Shown in pieces: positions 21,781 to 31,401 of a stretch of 64,000 nt of DNA (position 1 is its first letter; the number at the start of each line of letters is the position of its first letter). Source of the stretch: Argyresthia goedartella (Eukaryota > Arthropoda > Insecta > Lepidoptera > Argyresthiidae); NCBI GenBank assembly GCA_949825045.1, contig OX463835.1:17439201-17503200 (forward strand), read 5' to 3'. The notes under the pieces were generated by a model. It was not told the DNA's origin. It did no database searches and saw only the letters and a list, made by a program, of their open reading frames with translations. The position numbers and the translations under genes are program-made.

Positions 21781-21852
21781 AGTGATCCCCTATATGCCCT
21801 ACGTACAAGTTACTATCTAGGGTTCCATACCCTTCGGGTACGGAACATAACA
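21145..21852. repeat. RepA-like repeat split by SINE-A copy 5
   Basis: The left edge 'ccggccaagtttgagttggt' and 'cgagggttccgtac' (21145-21195), and the right part with (cagacaga)n and 'cccttcgggtacggaac' (21830-21848), are the two ends of a RepA-type repeat. SINE-A copy 5 sits between them at 21409-21671. Confidence 0.55.
21409..21671 (+). mobile_element. SINE-A copy 5
   Basis: gacgtcccgaatggccgagg, then an intact B box (gggttcgagtccc), full body and (ttattatta) tail. The A box has one change (ggcggtagtg). Lies within a RepA-like repeat. Confidence 0.85.
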
Positions 21853-21859
21853 GGCGAAA

Positions 21860-22190
21860 ATTAAGTAGTGTATTTTTGATTGAGCGATTTGTTTACCATG
21901 TTTGTGTGGTGTTATTGTAATGTAATGTATTAGGTATTTAGGTTGTTTGTTTATTTCGGCTTTGTAAGATAAATTATATGCTCGTAGTTTTATATACCTA
22001 CATCTGCTGTGTGTGCGCGCCGTTATTTGAATGTGCGTATCACTGATCTATTTTTTGTGCGATATCTATTTGTGAGTTCCTGTAATTGGTTTCATACTTC
22101 TATTTAAATTTTCTTCATGTGATGTATTAGCTGTTGGTTCTCCTAGAATAAATAAATAAATAAATAAATAAATAAAAATAAAAATTTACA
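21860..22190 (+). repeat. Possible LINE 3' UTR ending in (aaat)n
   Basis: 'gttggttctcctagaataaa' followed by about eight aaat repeats (22150-22185) looks like the 3' end of a lepidopteran non-LTR element. No coding part remains, so the assignment is weak. Confidence 0.35.
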
Positions 22191-22292
22191 TTCAGGCACA
22201 TACATTGCGTCTGGCCCCACACTAGGATACTGTATCGTGGGAACCAGAAACACCGACGTTACACACATATAAACATCAAGACCTAGTTTTTA
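22191..22292 (-). mobile_element. SINE-C fragment
   Basis: Body block 'gtctggccccacactaggat', 'tgtatcgtgggaaccagaaa', 'cgttacacacatataaac', as in SINE-C at 19311-19400. The head is missing. Confidence 0.6.
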
Positions 22293-22330
22293 CTGGATAT
22301 AATTTTTTTTTTTTATTATTATTTTTGTTT

Positions 22331-22590
22331 GGGAAATATTAAACTGCACATCAATAATACTGATTTGCTCAGCAAATATACTGATTTTCACAGCAAATAT
22401 CAGGGCAAAATACTGCGGTAGCTTAGGTGAAGGGTAAATCTTTATTCTTATCTATATTCTTTATCCTTCGTATTAGGTTGAACATGTAAGAACAACAAAA
22501 ATAGGTACCTACTCAAAACATAAGAAATGAGTTTTAGCTGATCCTTTTTTGCTGTGAAAATCAGTATTTTTGATGTGCGATTAAATATAA
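22331..22590 (+). mobile_element. MITE-like repeat, family M11, copy 2
   Basis: gggaaatattaaactgcaca to 'gtatttttgatgtgcgatta', with 'actgcggtagcttaggtgaa' inside. Same structure as 18641-18873, with an extra 'gctcagcaaatatactgatt' repeat near the left end. Confidence 0.8.
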
Positions 22591-22628
22591 CCTTTTTGTT
22601 TCATTATTTTTAGAGCTTAAGCTTTCTT

Positions 22629-22688
22629 GTAAGATGGTACGGAACCCTTCATGTGCGAGTCCGACCCGCACTTGTCCGATGTTTTTCC
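22629..22688 (-). repeat. RepA fragment
   Basis: 'gatggtacggaacccttcat' and 'gtgcgagtccgacccgcact' represent one RepA terminus. A second RepA-like piece with (tgtctgtccgtccgt) follows at 22968-23060. Confidence 0.5.
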
Positions 22689-23060
22689 TTTCAATTTACG
22701 GAGCCCTAAATAAGAGGCCTGTGCCCAATGGGTCTGACGATGATGTTGGCCTAAAAACAAGCTTCATGCTAGTTCTCCTCATAGACATTACACCTTCGCA
22801 ATTATGCTAGCCCGACCGCTCACGGCATGTAAGTAATTGGAAGCTACTGTTCTCATAGAGGGCTAATTAGCAGCTTGCAGACCTTTATGTCCCGAATACC
22901 GGGAAAGGGCTCCGATATCCTTCAATTAAGTGTAGAACAGTACCGGTAAACTGACTTTTTTTCTTTTTAGGGTTCCTTAGAGAAACAAGTTTGTCTGTCC
23001 GTCCGTATGTCACAGCAACTTTATGCAGAAACTATTAGGACTACACAGTTGAAACTTGAT

Positions 23061-23741
23061 ATGTAGATGTATTCTGTGAACCACTTTACGATATTTATAC
23101 AAAAATTGAAAAAAAATAAAAGTGACATGGAAATGGAACTGAAACAAAAAAAAAATTCATCAAAACTATATGTGTGGGGTGTCTGTAGATAGGTCTTTAA
23201 AAATGACGTTGAGGTTACTGAATCCATTTATCGTCAAAGTAAATCGTTAACGTGACAGAACCTTCCAAAGTGGAAAAATGTGTGTGTCCCCTCTAACTTT
23301 TTTAAGTTAGAGAGTGAAAAATCTACAAAAAATATAAGCCGTGTATCTCAAAACACACTTTCAACGAAAATTAGTTTAAACAAAATAAAATAAGCAGTTT
23401 TTAAGAGTTTATATAAACTGAATATTCCCACGATGTATTTTTTCTAGTATTTTAAAAAATCCGTCTTAAACCTATTGACTGGACCCATATGAAAGTATAT
23501 TGTATTGATTTTGTAGTATGATTTTATCTATTTTTATTGATATTATGTACATGTGTGGTAGGTTATAATCACTACCATTTGCAAAGATTGGGTCACTGCT
23601 TCAATTTAACCCTATATGTTAGAAATTATATAATTCACAAATCAGTTTCGTCATATAAAAATAAAACACGTGAAAAAACAACTGACATAAACAATTACAT
23701 AAACAAACCGCCCCAAGAATCTCCCGGCCCAAAGGTTCATT
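23061..23741. other. Unassigned DNA
   Basis: No gene or repeat could be named. Confidence 0.3.
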
Positions 23742-23972
23742 CATTACACTGGCAGCGTTCCCCCGCTGCACAGCGAGTGAGATTCTCTGGACCAGGAAAG
23801 CCCCAGAGCGGTTGTCAAACCCTCGGTCCCTCAAGCGGCGCCCAATGTCCCTGACAAAGGCCCTACCCTGCGAACCCCATACCCATGTAGTCTCGACGGC
23901 CAAAGGAACGAACAGATAACTTCCCATTAACTGCGCGTATTTAATGCACTTCTGCCCGCTGACTCGGCAGAA
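23742..23972 (-). pseudogene. C-terminal fragment of a second RLE-type retrotransposon protein
   Basis: The minus strand reads KCIKYAQLMGSYLFVPLAVE, then GRAFVRDIGRRLRDRGFDNR, SGAFLVQRISLAVQRGNAAS. The pattern FvPlavET.g.wg..a..f...lgrrl ... qRls.avqRGNAasv is, from memory, the C-terminal part of reverse transcriptase-RLE proteins. It corresponds to FTPLVTSVDGVFAPQMISFT in the intact protein at 12740-15703 but is clearly a different lineage. No reverse transcriptase domain lies upstream, so the copy is truncated at its 5' end. It lies inside a longer open frame (23619-24029) whose ends are not homologous. Confidence 0.65.
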
Positions 23973-24089
23973 GCACCCGAACTTAAGATATAAAACATTT
24001 ATTAAAAATCGCAATGATAACTTTGTCATTCATACAAACACTATGAAAAACAAAGTTAAAACAAACATCCAGTCACATAATTACTTGCT

Positions 24090-24262
24090 AACGGAACCCT
24101 TCATGGGCGAGTCCGACTCGCACTTGGCCATTTTTTTATGTAGCCTGTACTGCTGGGCAAAGGCCTCACCATTTCGAGCCCACAAATCCCTATCCGAAGC
24201 TGTACTGCCCCACACAGTGGTTGAAACTTGTCCAGGGCTTCCCTCCATCTCCTTCTGGGCCT
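24090..24262 (-). repeat. RepA end joined to a LINE-tail-like segment
   Basis: 'acggaacccttcatgggcga' and 'gtccgactcgcacttggcca' are a RepA end. They are followed by 'gtactgctgggcaaaggcct' and 'gggcttccctccatctcctt', which on the minus strand resemble the 'aggcctttgcccagcagt' 3' region of lepidopteran LINEs. No reading frame. Confidence 0.45.
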
Positions 24263-24895
24263 ACTTTTTTCTACTTTTTTTATTGTAAATAATTTTCTCT
24301 TACAATTTATGTAGTTTCGACAAGTTTTATTTAATTATTCAGTATTTGTGTTTGATCTATGTAACTTAAATTAGCAAATCGTATTTTATGGGAAGTGCAC
24401 TGTAGCCTGAAATACAGGTTTATATCTAGCTCAGGCTCAGATGCTCCAATTATTATTTATCACAATTTTAGCTAAGTACCTAATAATGTAACTTTTTCTG
24501 ACCGTGCTTCTGTTAAATAAATAAATATTATTAAACATTATTGAAGTATAATTATTTTGCCGTAACCCTTATCAGATGCAGTCACGTCCAGGCAATCAAA
24601 GGAAATGGAGATTGTTATTTATTAGACAACAATTGTTATTTTAGATGTACGTGTTTTATGCTTGTCACCTAAATATGACAGGTGACCTTCATAACCTACC
24701 ACACCTTATTCACTCTACTCCTAACTAAACGAATGACCTGTCAACAATGAAGTCAAAACAATGGCACTGTTTTTTATGTGTTTAAAATATGTAAAATTAA
24801 CTTAATTACACTTACCGCATAAGGTTAAGTTAAGCCTGTAATGGTATTTATAAATGGAAATATAAATAAATAAATACTCAGTGTAATCGAAACGA
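24263..24895. other. Unassigned AT-rich DNA
   Basis: No gene or repeat named. Confidence 0.3.
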
Positions 24896-26890
24896 TTTGA
24901 AAATTGGGACATGACTGGCTACTTAGACTGACAAATATATAAATCGGCACGTAATCGGCTACTAGACCAACAAATATTAAAATTGGGACGTTATTGGCTA
25001 CTAGACTAACAAACATAAAAATCGGGACGTAATTGACTACTAGTCTTAACACATGAAAATCGGGATATAATTGGCTACCAGACAGATAATTATATAAATC
25101 GGTGGATAATTGGCTACTAGTCTAAAACATAAAAATAGGAACGTAACTGGCTACTAGTCTAACACATAAAAATCGGGACATAATTGGCTACTAGACTATC
25201 AAAGATATAAATCGGAACATAAGTGGCTACTAGACTATCAAAGATATAAATCGGAACATAAGTGGCTACTAGACTATCAAAGATATAAATCGGAACATAA
25301 TTGGCTACTAGACTATCAAAGATATAAATCGGAACATAATTGGCTACTAGACTATCAAAGATATAAATCGGAACATAATTGGTTACTAGACTATCAAAGA
25401 TATAAATCGGAACATAATTGGCTACTAGACTATCAAAGATATACATCGGAACATAAGTGGCTACTAGACTATCAAAGATATAAATCGGAACATAATTGGC
25501 TACTAGACTATCAAAGATATAAATCGGAACATAATTGGCTACTAGACTATCAAAGATATAAATCGGAACATAATTGGTTACTAGACTATCAAAGATATAA
25601 ATCGGAACATAATTGGCTACTAGACTATCAAAGATATAAATCGGAACATAATTGGCTACTAGACTATCAAAGATATAAATCGGAACATAATTGGCTACTA
25701 GACTATCAAAGATATAAATCGGAACATAATTGGCTACTAGACTATCAAAGATATACATCGGAACATAAGTGGCTACTAGACTATCAAAGATATAAATCGG
25801 AACATAATTGGCTACTAGACTATCAAAGATATAAATCGGAACATAATTGGCTACTAGACTATCAAAGATATAAATCGGAACATAATTGGCTACTAGACTA
25901 TCAAAGATATAAATCGGAACATAATTGGTTACTAGACTATCAAAGATATAAATCGGAACATAATTGGCTACTAGACTATCAAAGATATAAATCGGAACAT
26001 AATTGGCTACTAGACTATCAAAGATATAAATCGGAACATAATTGGCTACTAGACTATCAAAGATATAAATCGGAACATAATTGGCTACTAGACTATCAAA
26101 GATATACATCGGAACATAAGTGGCTACTAGACTATCAAAGATATAAATCGGAACATAATTGGCTACTAGACTATCAAAGATATAAATCGGAACATAATTG
26201 GCTACTAGACTATCAAAGATATAAATCGGTACATAATTGGCTACTAGACTATCAAAGATATAAATTGGAACATAATTGGCTACTATAGACTATCAAAGAT
26301 ATAAATCGGGACATAATTGGCTACAAGACTATCAAAGATATAAATCGGAACATAATTGGCTACTAGACTATCAAAGATATAAATCGGAACATAATTGGCT
26401 ACTAGACTATCAAAGATATAAATCGGAACATAATTGGCTACTAGACTATCAAAGATATAAATTGGAACATAATTGGCTGCTATAGACTATCAAAGATATA
26501 AATCGGGACATAATTAGCTACTAGACTATCAAAGATATTAATCGGGACATAATTGGCTACTAGACTATCAAAGATATAAATCGTAACATAATTGGCAACT
26601 AGACTATCAAAGATATAAATCGGGACATAATTGGCTACTAGACTATCAAAGATATAAATCGGAACATAATTGGCTACTAGACTATCAAAGATATAAATCG
26701 GAACATAATTGGCAACTAGACTATCAAAGATATAAATCGGGACATAATTGGCTACTAGACTATCAAAGATATAAATTGGAACATAATTGGCTACTATAGA
26801 CTATCAAAGATATAAATCGGGACATAATTGGCTACTAGACTATCAAAGATATTAATCGGGACATAATTGGCTATTAGACTGACAAATATA
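24896..26890. repeat. 39 bp satellite, about 50 units
   Basis: The unit is ggctactagactatcaaaga followed by tataaatcggaacataatt, 39 bp. The central units are nearly identical; the outer ones (24896-25190 and 26480-26890) differ by substitutions and small indels, as expected when unequal exchange homogenises the middle. Because 39 is a multiple of 3 the array stays open for long stretches: 316 codons on the minus strand (13-residue period IYIFDSLVANYVP) and 69 codons on the plus strand at 26276-26485. Repeated frames on both strands, without variation of a coding kind, argue against a real protein. Confidence 0.95.
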
Positions 26891-27285
26891 AAAAAAAACG
26901 GTCAAGTGCGAGTCTAAATCGCGCACGAAGGGTTCCGTACCACCGTTCAATGGAAGCGATTGTGTGGAGTGAATAGTTTGGATACTGTTTACAAAGTTAT
27001 TGGTGCGGTTACTTTCACACTCCATGTACGTAACCAGGTGCATCCATAAGTTTGTATGTGGTATTGAAAGAATTGTTGTATGGGAGCCCCCTTAAATATT
27101 TCTTTTATCCTGTTTTTTAGTATTTGTTGTTATAGCGGCAACATAAATACATAATCTGTGAAAATTTCAACTCTCCAGCTAGCTAGGTTCTTGAGATACA
27201 GCCTGATGACAGACGGACGGACGGACAGCGGAGTCTTAGTAATAGGGTCCCGTTTGGAACCCTTCGGGTACGGTACCCTAAAAAC
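26891..27285 (+). repeat. RepA, near full-length, inserted in the edge of the 39 bp satellite
   Basis: Starts acggtcaagtgcgagtctaa, then 'cacgaagggttccgtaccac', internal 'tatttgttgttatagcggca' and (ggac)n, ending 'cttcgggtacggtaccctaa'. A piece of the 39 bp satellite (ggctactagactatcaaata) reappears straight after it at 27291, so RepA entered the satellite edge. Confidence 0.8.
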
Positions 27286-27326
27286 GGGACGTAATTGGCT
27301 ACTAGACTATCAAATATAAAAACTAT
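27286..27326. repeat. Detached unit of the 39 bp satellite
   Basis: 'gggacgtaattggctactag' then 'actatcaaatataaaaac' match one diverged satellite unit. It was separated from the main array by RepA. Confidence 0.8.
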
Positions 27327-27490
27327 GTCACTCGCTGAAGCCTTATGAACAAAAGCCCTCATCGAAATCACCAACAATGATCAAAATGGGAAAGGAAAAA
27401 AAGTTACAGTCTTTTTGAAAATCCAGTACCTGGATGAAATGTCTGTCAATTTCTATGTAATAAATATAAAAGGGTTTACAGTCAAAGGAA
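27327..27490. other. Unassigned spacer between the two satellites
   Basis: No gene or repeat named in this 164 bp between the 39 bp and 46 bp arrays. Confidence 0.3.
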
Positions 27491-28600
27491 AAATAACTAA
27501 AGCTCTCTCTTTTATAATCGGTCAAGACCTGCCATATAATAACTAAAGCTCTCTCTTTTATAATCGGTCAAGACCTGCCATATAATAACTAAAGCTCTCT
27601 CTTTTATAATCGGTCAAGACCTGCCATATAATAACTAAAGCTCTCTCTTTTATAATCGTTCAAGACCTGCCATATAATAACTAAAGCTCTCTCTTTTATA
27701 ATCGTTCAAGACCTGCCATATAATAACTAAAGCTCTCTCTTTTATAATCGTTCAAGACCTGCCATATAATAACTAAAGCTCTCTCTTTTATAATCGTTCA
27801 AGACCTGCCATATAATAACTAAAGCTCTCTCTTTTATAATCGTTCAAGACCTGCCATATAATAACTAAAGCTCTCTCTTTTATAATCGTTCAAGACCTGC
27901 CATATAATAACTAAAGCTCTCCCTTTTATAATCGTTCAAGACCTGCCATATAATAACTAAAGCTCTCTCTTTTATAATCGTTCAAGACCTGCCATATAAT
28001 AACTAAAGCTCTCTCTTTTATAATCGGTCAAGACCTGCCATATAATAACTAAAGCTCTCTCTTTTATAATCGTTCAAGACCTGCCATATAATAACTAAAG
28101 CTCTCTCTTTTATAATCGTTCAAGACCTGCCATATAATAACTAAAGCTCTCTCTTTTATAATCGTTCAAGACCTGCCATATAATAACTAAAGCTCTCTCT
28201 TTTATAATCGGTCAAGACCTGCCATATAATAACTAAAGCTCTCTCTTTTATAATCGGTCAAGACCTGCCATATAATAACTAAAGCTCTATCTTTTATAAC
28301 CGGTCAAGACCTGCCATATAATAACTAAAGCTCTCTCTTTTATAATCGGTCAAGACCTGCCATATAATAACTAAAGCTCTCTCTTTTATAATCGGTCAAG
28401 ACCTGCCATATAATAACTAAAGCTCTCTCTTTTATAATCGGTCAAGACCTGCCATATAATAACTAAAGCTCTCTCTTTTATAATCGGTCAAGACCTGCCA
28501 TATAATAACTAAAGCTCTCTCTTTTATAATCGGTCAAGACCTGCCATATAATAACTAAAGCTCTCTCTTTTATAATCGGTCAAGACCTGCCATATAATAA
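27491..28600. repeat. 46 bp satellite, 24 units
   Basis: The unit aactaaagctctctctttta then taatcggtcaagacctgcca then tataat is 46 bp. It begins at 27495 and repeats 24 times up to 28598. Copies are almost identical; the main variable base is G or T in atcGGtc/atcGTtc. Units 1-3, 12 and 16-24 carry G; units 4-11 and 13-15 carry T. Unit 10 has ctccctttt and unit 18 has two extra changes. Not coding. Confidence 0.95.
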
Positions 28601-28692
28601 ATATTTTCCGAGATGAGGTGGCAGATGAGCAGCCAAGCCTTTCAAGTCACAATAACCTGATTTTTCTCAGATGGGGCGGCAGAGGCATATCT

Positions 28693-28716
28693 AACCTAAC
28701 CTAACCTAACCTTAGC
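28693..28716. repeat. Short telomere-like run (cctaa)4
   Basis: ctaacctaacctaacctaac is four units of the insect telomere repeat (TTAGG)n read on the other strand. It is too short for a telomere and lies just after the 46 bp satellite. Confidence 0.6.
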
Positions 28717-28750
28717 CATATTTTATTGTTTTTTTAGGATTTCGTAACAT

Positions 28751-29200
28751 AATAGTAGTTTATGTGACTGCTACATAATGGAGGGCATTAAAACTCGAGA
28801 GTGGGAATAATATCACTCGAGAGTTTTAATGCCTAATTATGTACAGTTACATACACTAGTTTATCTACACACATATCATAAGCTCTCTTTGATGTGTTCA
28901 GGAACCGCATGTTTGACCGGCATTGTGGCTCTGCAGTTGTTTAGCTTGTTCTGTAGTACCAACTTCGGGCGTTCGAAATTTGAATGTCAGTACCAACTTC
29001 AACTAGGGGCGGCATGCAGGCGGGCGTCGGCGTTCGAAATTTGAATGTCATTATATGTAGAAAAACTACACATAATGACCACAATGTCTAGTTTTCCAGA
29101 TACGAAACGAGTTTTTACCGTAGTAGTTTAACATAATGCTGATCGTAACGTGCGGTTTTTGAACGCAGTAAAGAGGGTTTATGATACGTGTGTAGATAAA
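28751..29200 (+). mobile_element. Composite foldback element, family M6, copy 1
   Basis: Starts aatagtagtttatgtgactg, then a hairpin of 'gcattaaaactcgag' against 'ctcgagagttttaatgc', then 'cagttacatacactag', then an inner foldback from 'tttatctacacacatatcat' to 'atgatacgtgtgtagataaa' whose arms include 'ttcaggaaccgcatgtt' and 'aacgtgcggtttttgaa'. Two copies of 'cgttcgaaatttgaatgtca' lie inside. The same order occurs at 54624-55225 (reverse) and 60546-60937, and starts at 63929. Confidence 0.85.
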
Positions 29201-29652
29201 AGGAATTAAAAGGAACCTGAGAATCACTTCGTTGTCCGTCTGTCAAGGCCCTTTTTCGCAAGAACGCGTAAAGATAAAATTGGTGATCATTATATTTGTT
29301 GCCTATTTTTTATTTAAAAGTAAAACTGTGGGTAGGCGCTTTTGTCGCCTATAGTCGCAAAACAATTAATTACTTTACTGTAATTTTATACAAGAAAATC
29401 TTTAAACAACTTCGTAACTTCAAAGGGTGAATATCAATGGCGCCGAAATATCCTTTTGTCCCTCTCCAATTAAGGCAAATGAAATATTTATAACTTTCCG
29501 TTTTTGCAAATTAATTCGTTTCAAATTTCGACGACAAAATTGTTAGATATTCTTACCAGAGACAGTAGCTAAATAGCGATATTTTCATACCTACTAAATT
29601 TTTGTTAATATTATGGAATCTTGTTTGTCGCAATAAACTATTTAAAATTAGA
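29201..29652. other. Unassigned DNA
   Basis: No gene or repeat named. Confidence 0.3.
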
Positions 29653-29888
29653 ACTCACACGGGAGATGCAGGTTCGATTCATTACCATGTATGTACCAAT
29701 GAGATAATTAATTTATCTTACAGTGATGGAAAACATCGTGAGGAAATCTTCATTAATCCATAGCTGCGGCGATGGGCTAGCCCCCTGTCACGCAAAATGG
29801 AGTATTGAATAACTGGCTCAAAGTGGCCACATTTGTGCGTCTGTCACCCCGTATGAGAAAAGGCGTGACGCTTTGTTATGTTACGTAC
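29653..29888 (+). mobile_element. SINE-B copy 2, 5' truncated
   Basis: Begins inside the head (actcacacgggagatgcagg), retains 'ggttcgattcattacc', 'gtgatggaaaacatcgtgag', 'agctgcggcgatgggctagc' and ends 'aggcgtgacgctttgttatg'. The A box is missing. Confidence 0.8.
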
Positions 29889-30201
29889 TATTTATTCCAT
29901 TTTATCTGTGAACATGTACCTGCTTCACAATTTTTGTTTTTAATTTATAACTTAATTTTTTTGGATACAATTTCAATTTACCATATTAACTTAATTTTTA
30001 CCATAGTTTTAATTTCAGTGCCTAGTCACTACATACTAACAGTTTTAATTTTAATGTAATAACTATACCTAGGAACTGCTTATTCCGGTGATGCTTGAAT
30101 CTGTTTTGTTTTATTCTATTTTGTTTTCACTTTTTGTAGTGAGTTTATATGGGTTTTGTAAAGCCTGAAATAGAGAAATTATTGTTATTATTAAAATTAG
30201 A
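29889..30201. other. Unassigned T-rich DNA
   Basis: No gene or repeat named. Confidence 0.3.
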
Positions 30202-30450
30202 ACCCGAATGGCCGCGTCGGCAGTGACCCTGCCTACGAAGCCAAGGGTCCCGGGTTCGAGTCCCGGTGGGGGGCAAATATTTGTTTGATGAGAACGGATG
30301 CTTGTACCCTAGTCATGGTTGTTTATCTATCTTAGTATAATATTTATCTATATAAGTATGTGTATTTTTGTCTAGTACCCAAGATACAGGGAATCCTAGT
30401 TTGGGGCTAGATCAATGTGTGTAAATAGTGTCCAAGGTATTATTATTATT
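30202..30450 (+). mobile_element. SINE-A copy 6
   Basis: Starts acccgaatggccgcgtcggc, with an intact B box, full body and a (tta)n tail. The A box has one change (cgcgtcgg). Confidence 0.85.
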
Positions 30451-30644
30451 ACTTATATTATATTATTTTGTTTATTTTCTTTAATTTTGTTGTTTCTCTT
30501 GTATTGTGACAGTTGAATACATGCCTTATATTCTATTATTTTGCAGCTACCTTTTTACAGCCTTTTGCCACACTCCGTAATGTATAATTAATATTTTGTT
30601 TTAATTATTGTTTTGATTTAAAAAATCTTACCATAATAGAATCT

Positions 30645-30940
30645 TCTGCTGTCAAAAAATACATCTATTGATGTTTATAAAACTTTCCGACTTCATATCT
30701 GACGTCATGTAATATTTCCTCACTGCAACGCAAATGTTGCCGATTGCAAATCGAGCCGGTCCGACGAGTGCCTTATTTGATGGGGCTTTAGGGTCGCCAT
30801 ACATTTTAGGATAAGATGGACTCAAAAGCGTCATATCGAAGCATTGACGGGGACATTCTATTCATGACTCTGGACAACAATAATCAAGTTAAAATACAAC
30901 CCAAATGAGGATCTCCCTCCTTTTTTTGAAGTCGGTTAAA
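30645..30940 (-). repeat. Dispersed lepidopteran repeat ending 'aaccgacttcaaaaaaagga'
   Basis: On the minus strand it begins aaccgacttcaaaaaaagga and runs to 'gatgtattttttgacagcag'. I recall this start as a frequent repeat edge in moth genomes. It abuts the 3' end of the RpS11 pseudogene. No intact frame. Confidence 0.45.
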
Positions 30941-30950
30941 AATGGAGTCC

Positions 30951-31401
30951 TTATTTAGAACTTCTAAAGGATTTTTTGGCCTTTCCCTTGGAGACCTTGG
31001 GTACGTTGTAGCGTACGGTCCTGGGCAAAGGTCTGCCCTCTCCGATGGTCACGATATCACCGAGTTCGACATCCCTGAAAGCGGGCGACAGATGGCAGGA
31101 GACATTCTTGTGTCGCCTCTCAAACCGGTTGTATTTATTGACATAGTGCAGGTAGTCTCGACTGATGAGGATGGTCCGACATCTTCTGTACGACTCCGGT
31201 GAGGATCCGGCCTCGGATTGAGACATTGCCGGTGAATGGGCACTTCTTGTCGACTTAGGTGCCGTCAATGGCCGCGCGAGGAGTCTTGAAACCTAGACCG
31301 ACTGCCTTGTGATGTCTCATCGCAGACTTCTTCAGCTCCCTCTTACGGTTGAGGAAAACCGTGGGTTGCTTCTGGAACGCTTTCTTTGTCTGGTCCGCCA
31401 T
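30951..31401 (-). pseudogene. RpS11: Processed pseudogene of ribosomal protein S11 (40S)
   Basis: The minus strand from ATG at 31401 reads [20 protein letters not shown] and then [19 protein letters not shown] follows where GTYVDKK is expected, then the frame continues with [21 protein letters not shown] small deletion shifts the frame before [39 protein letters not shown] and the lysine-rich end. The length of about 150 codons equals the normal protein. The absence of introns, together with a stop and frameshifts, marks a retrocopied, dead gene. The parent protein is part of the small ribosomal subunit. Two overlapping short frames here are pieces of it. Retrocopying by a LINE is inferred; no poly(A) survives. 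Confidence 0.9.

Noticed and set aside
25159..26109. 316-codon minus-strand frame of 13-residue repeats
   Set aside because: It is a by-product of a 39 bp satellite whose period is a multiple of three. The opposite strand is also open in places, and the variation between units is not of a coding kind.
27491..28600. CRISPR-like array
   Set aside because: The units are contiguous with no unique spacers, and the DNA is eukaryotic. It is a satellite.
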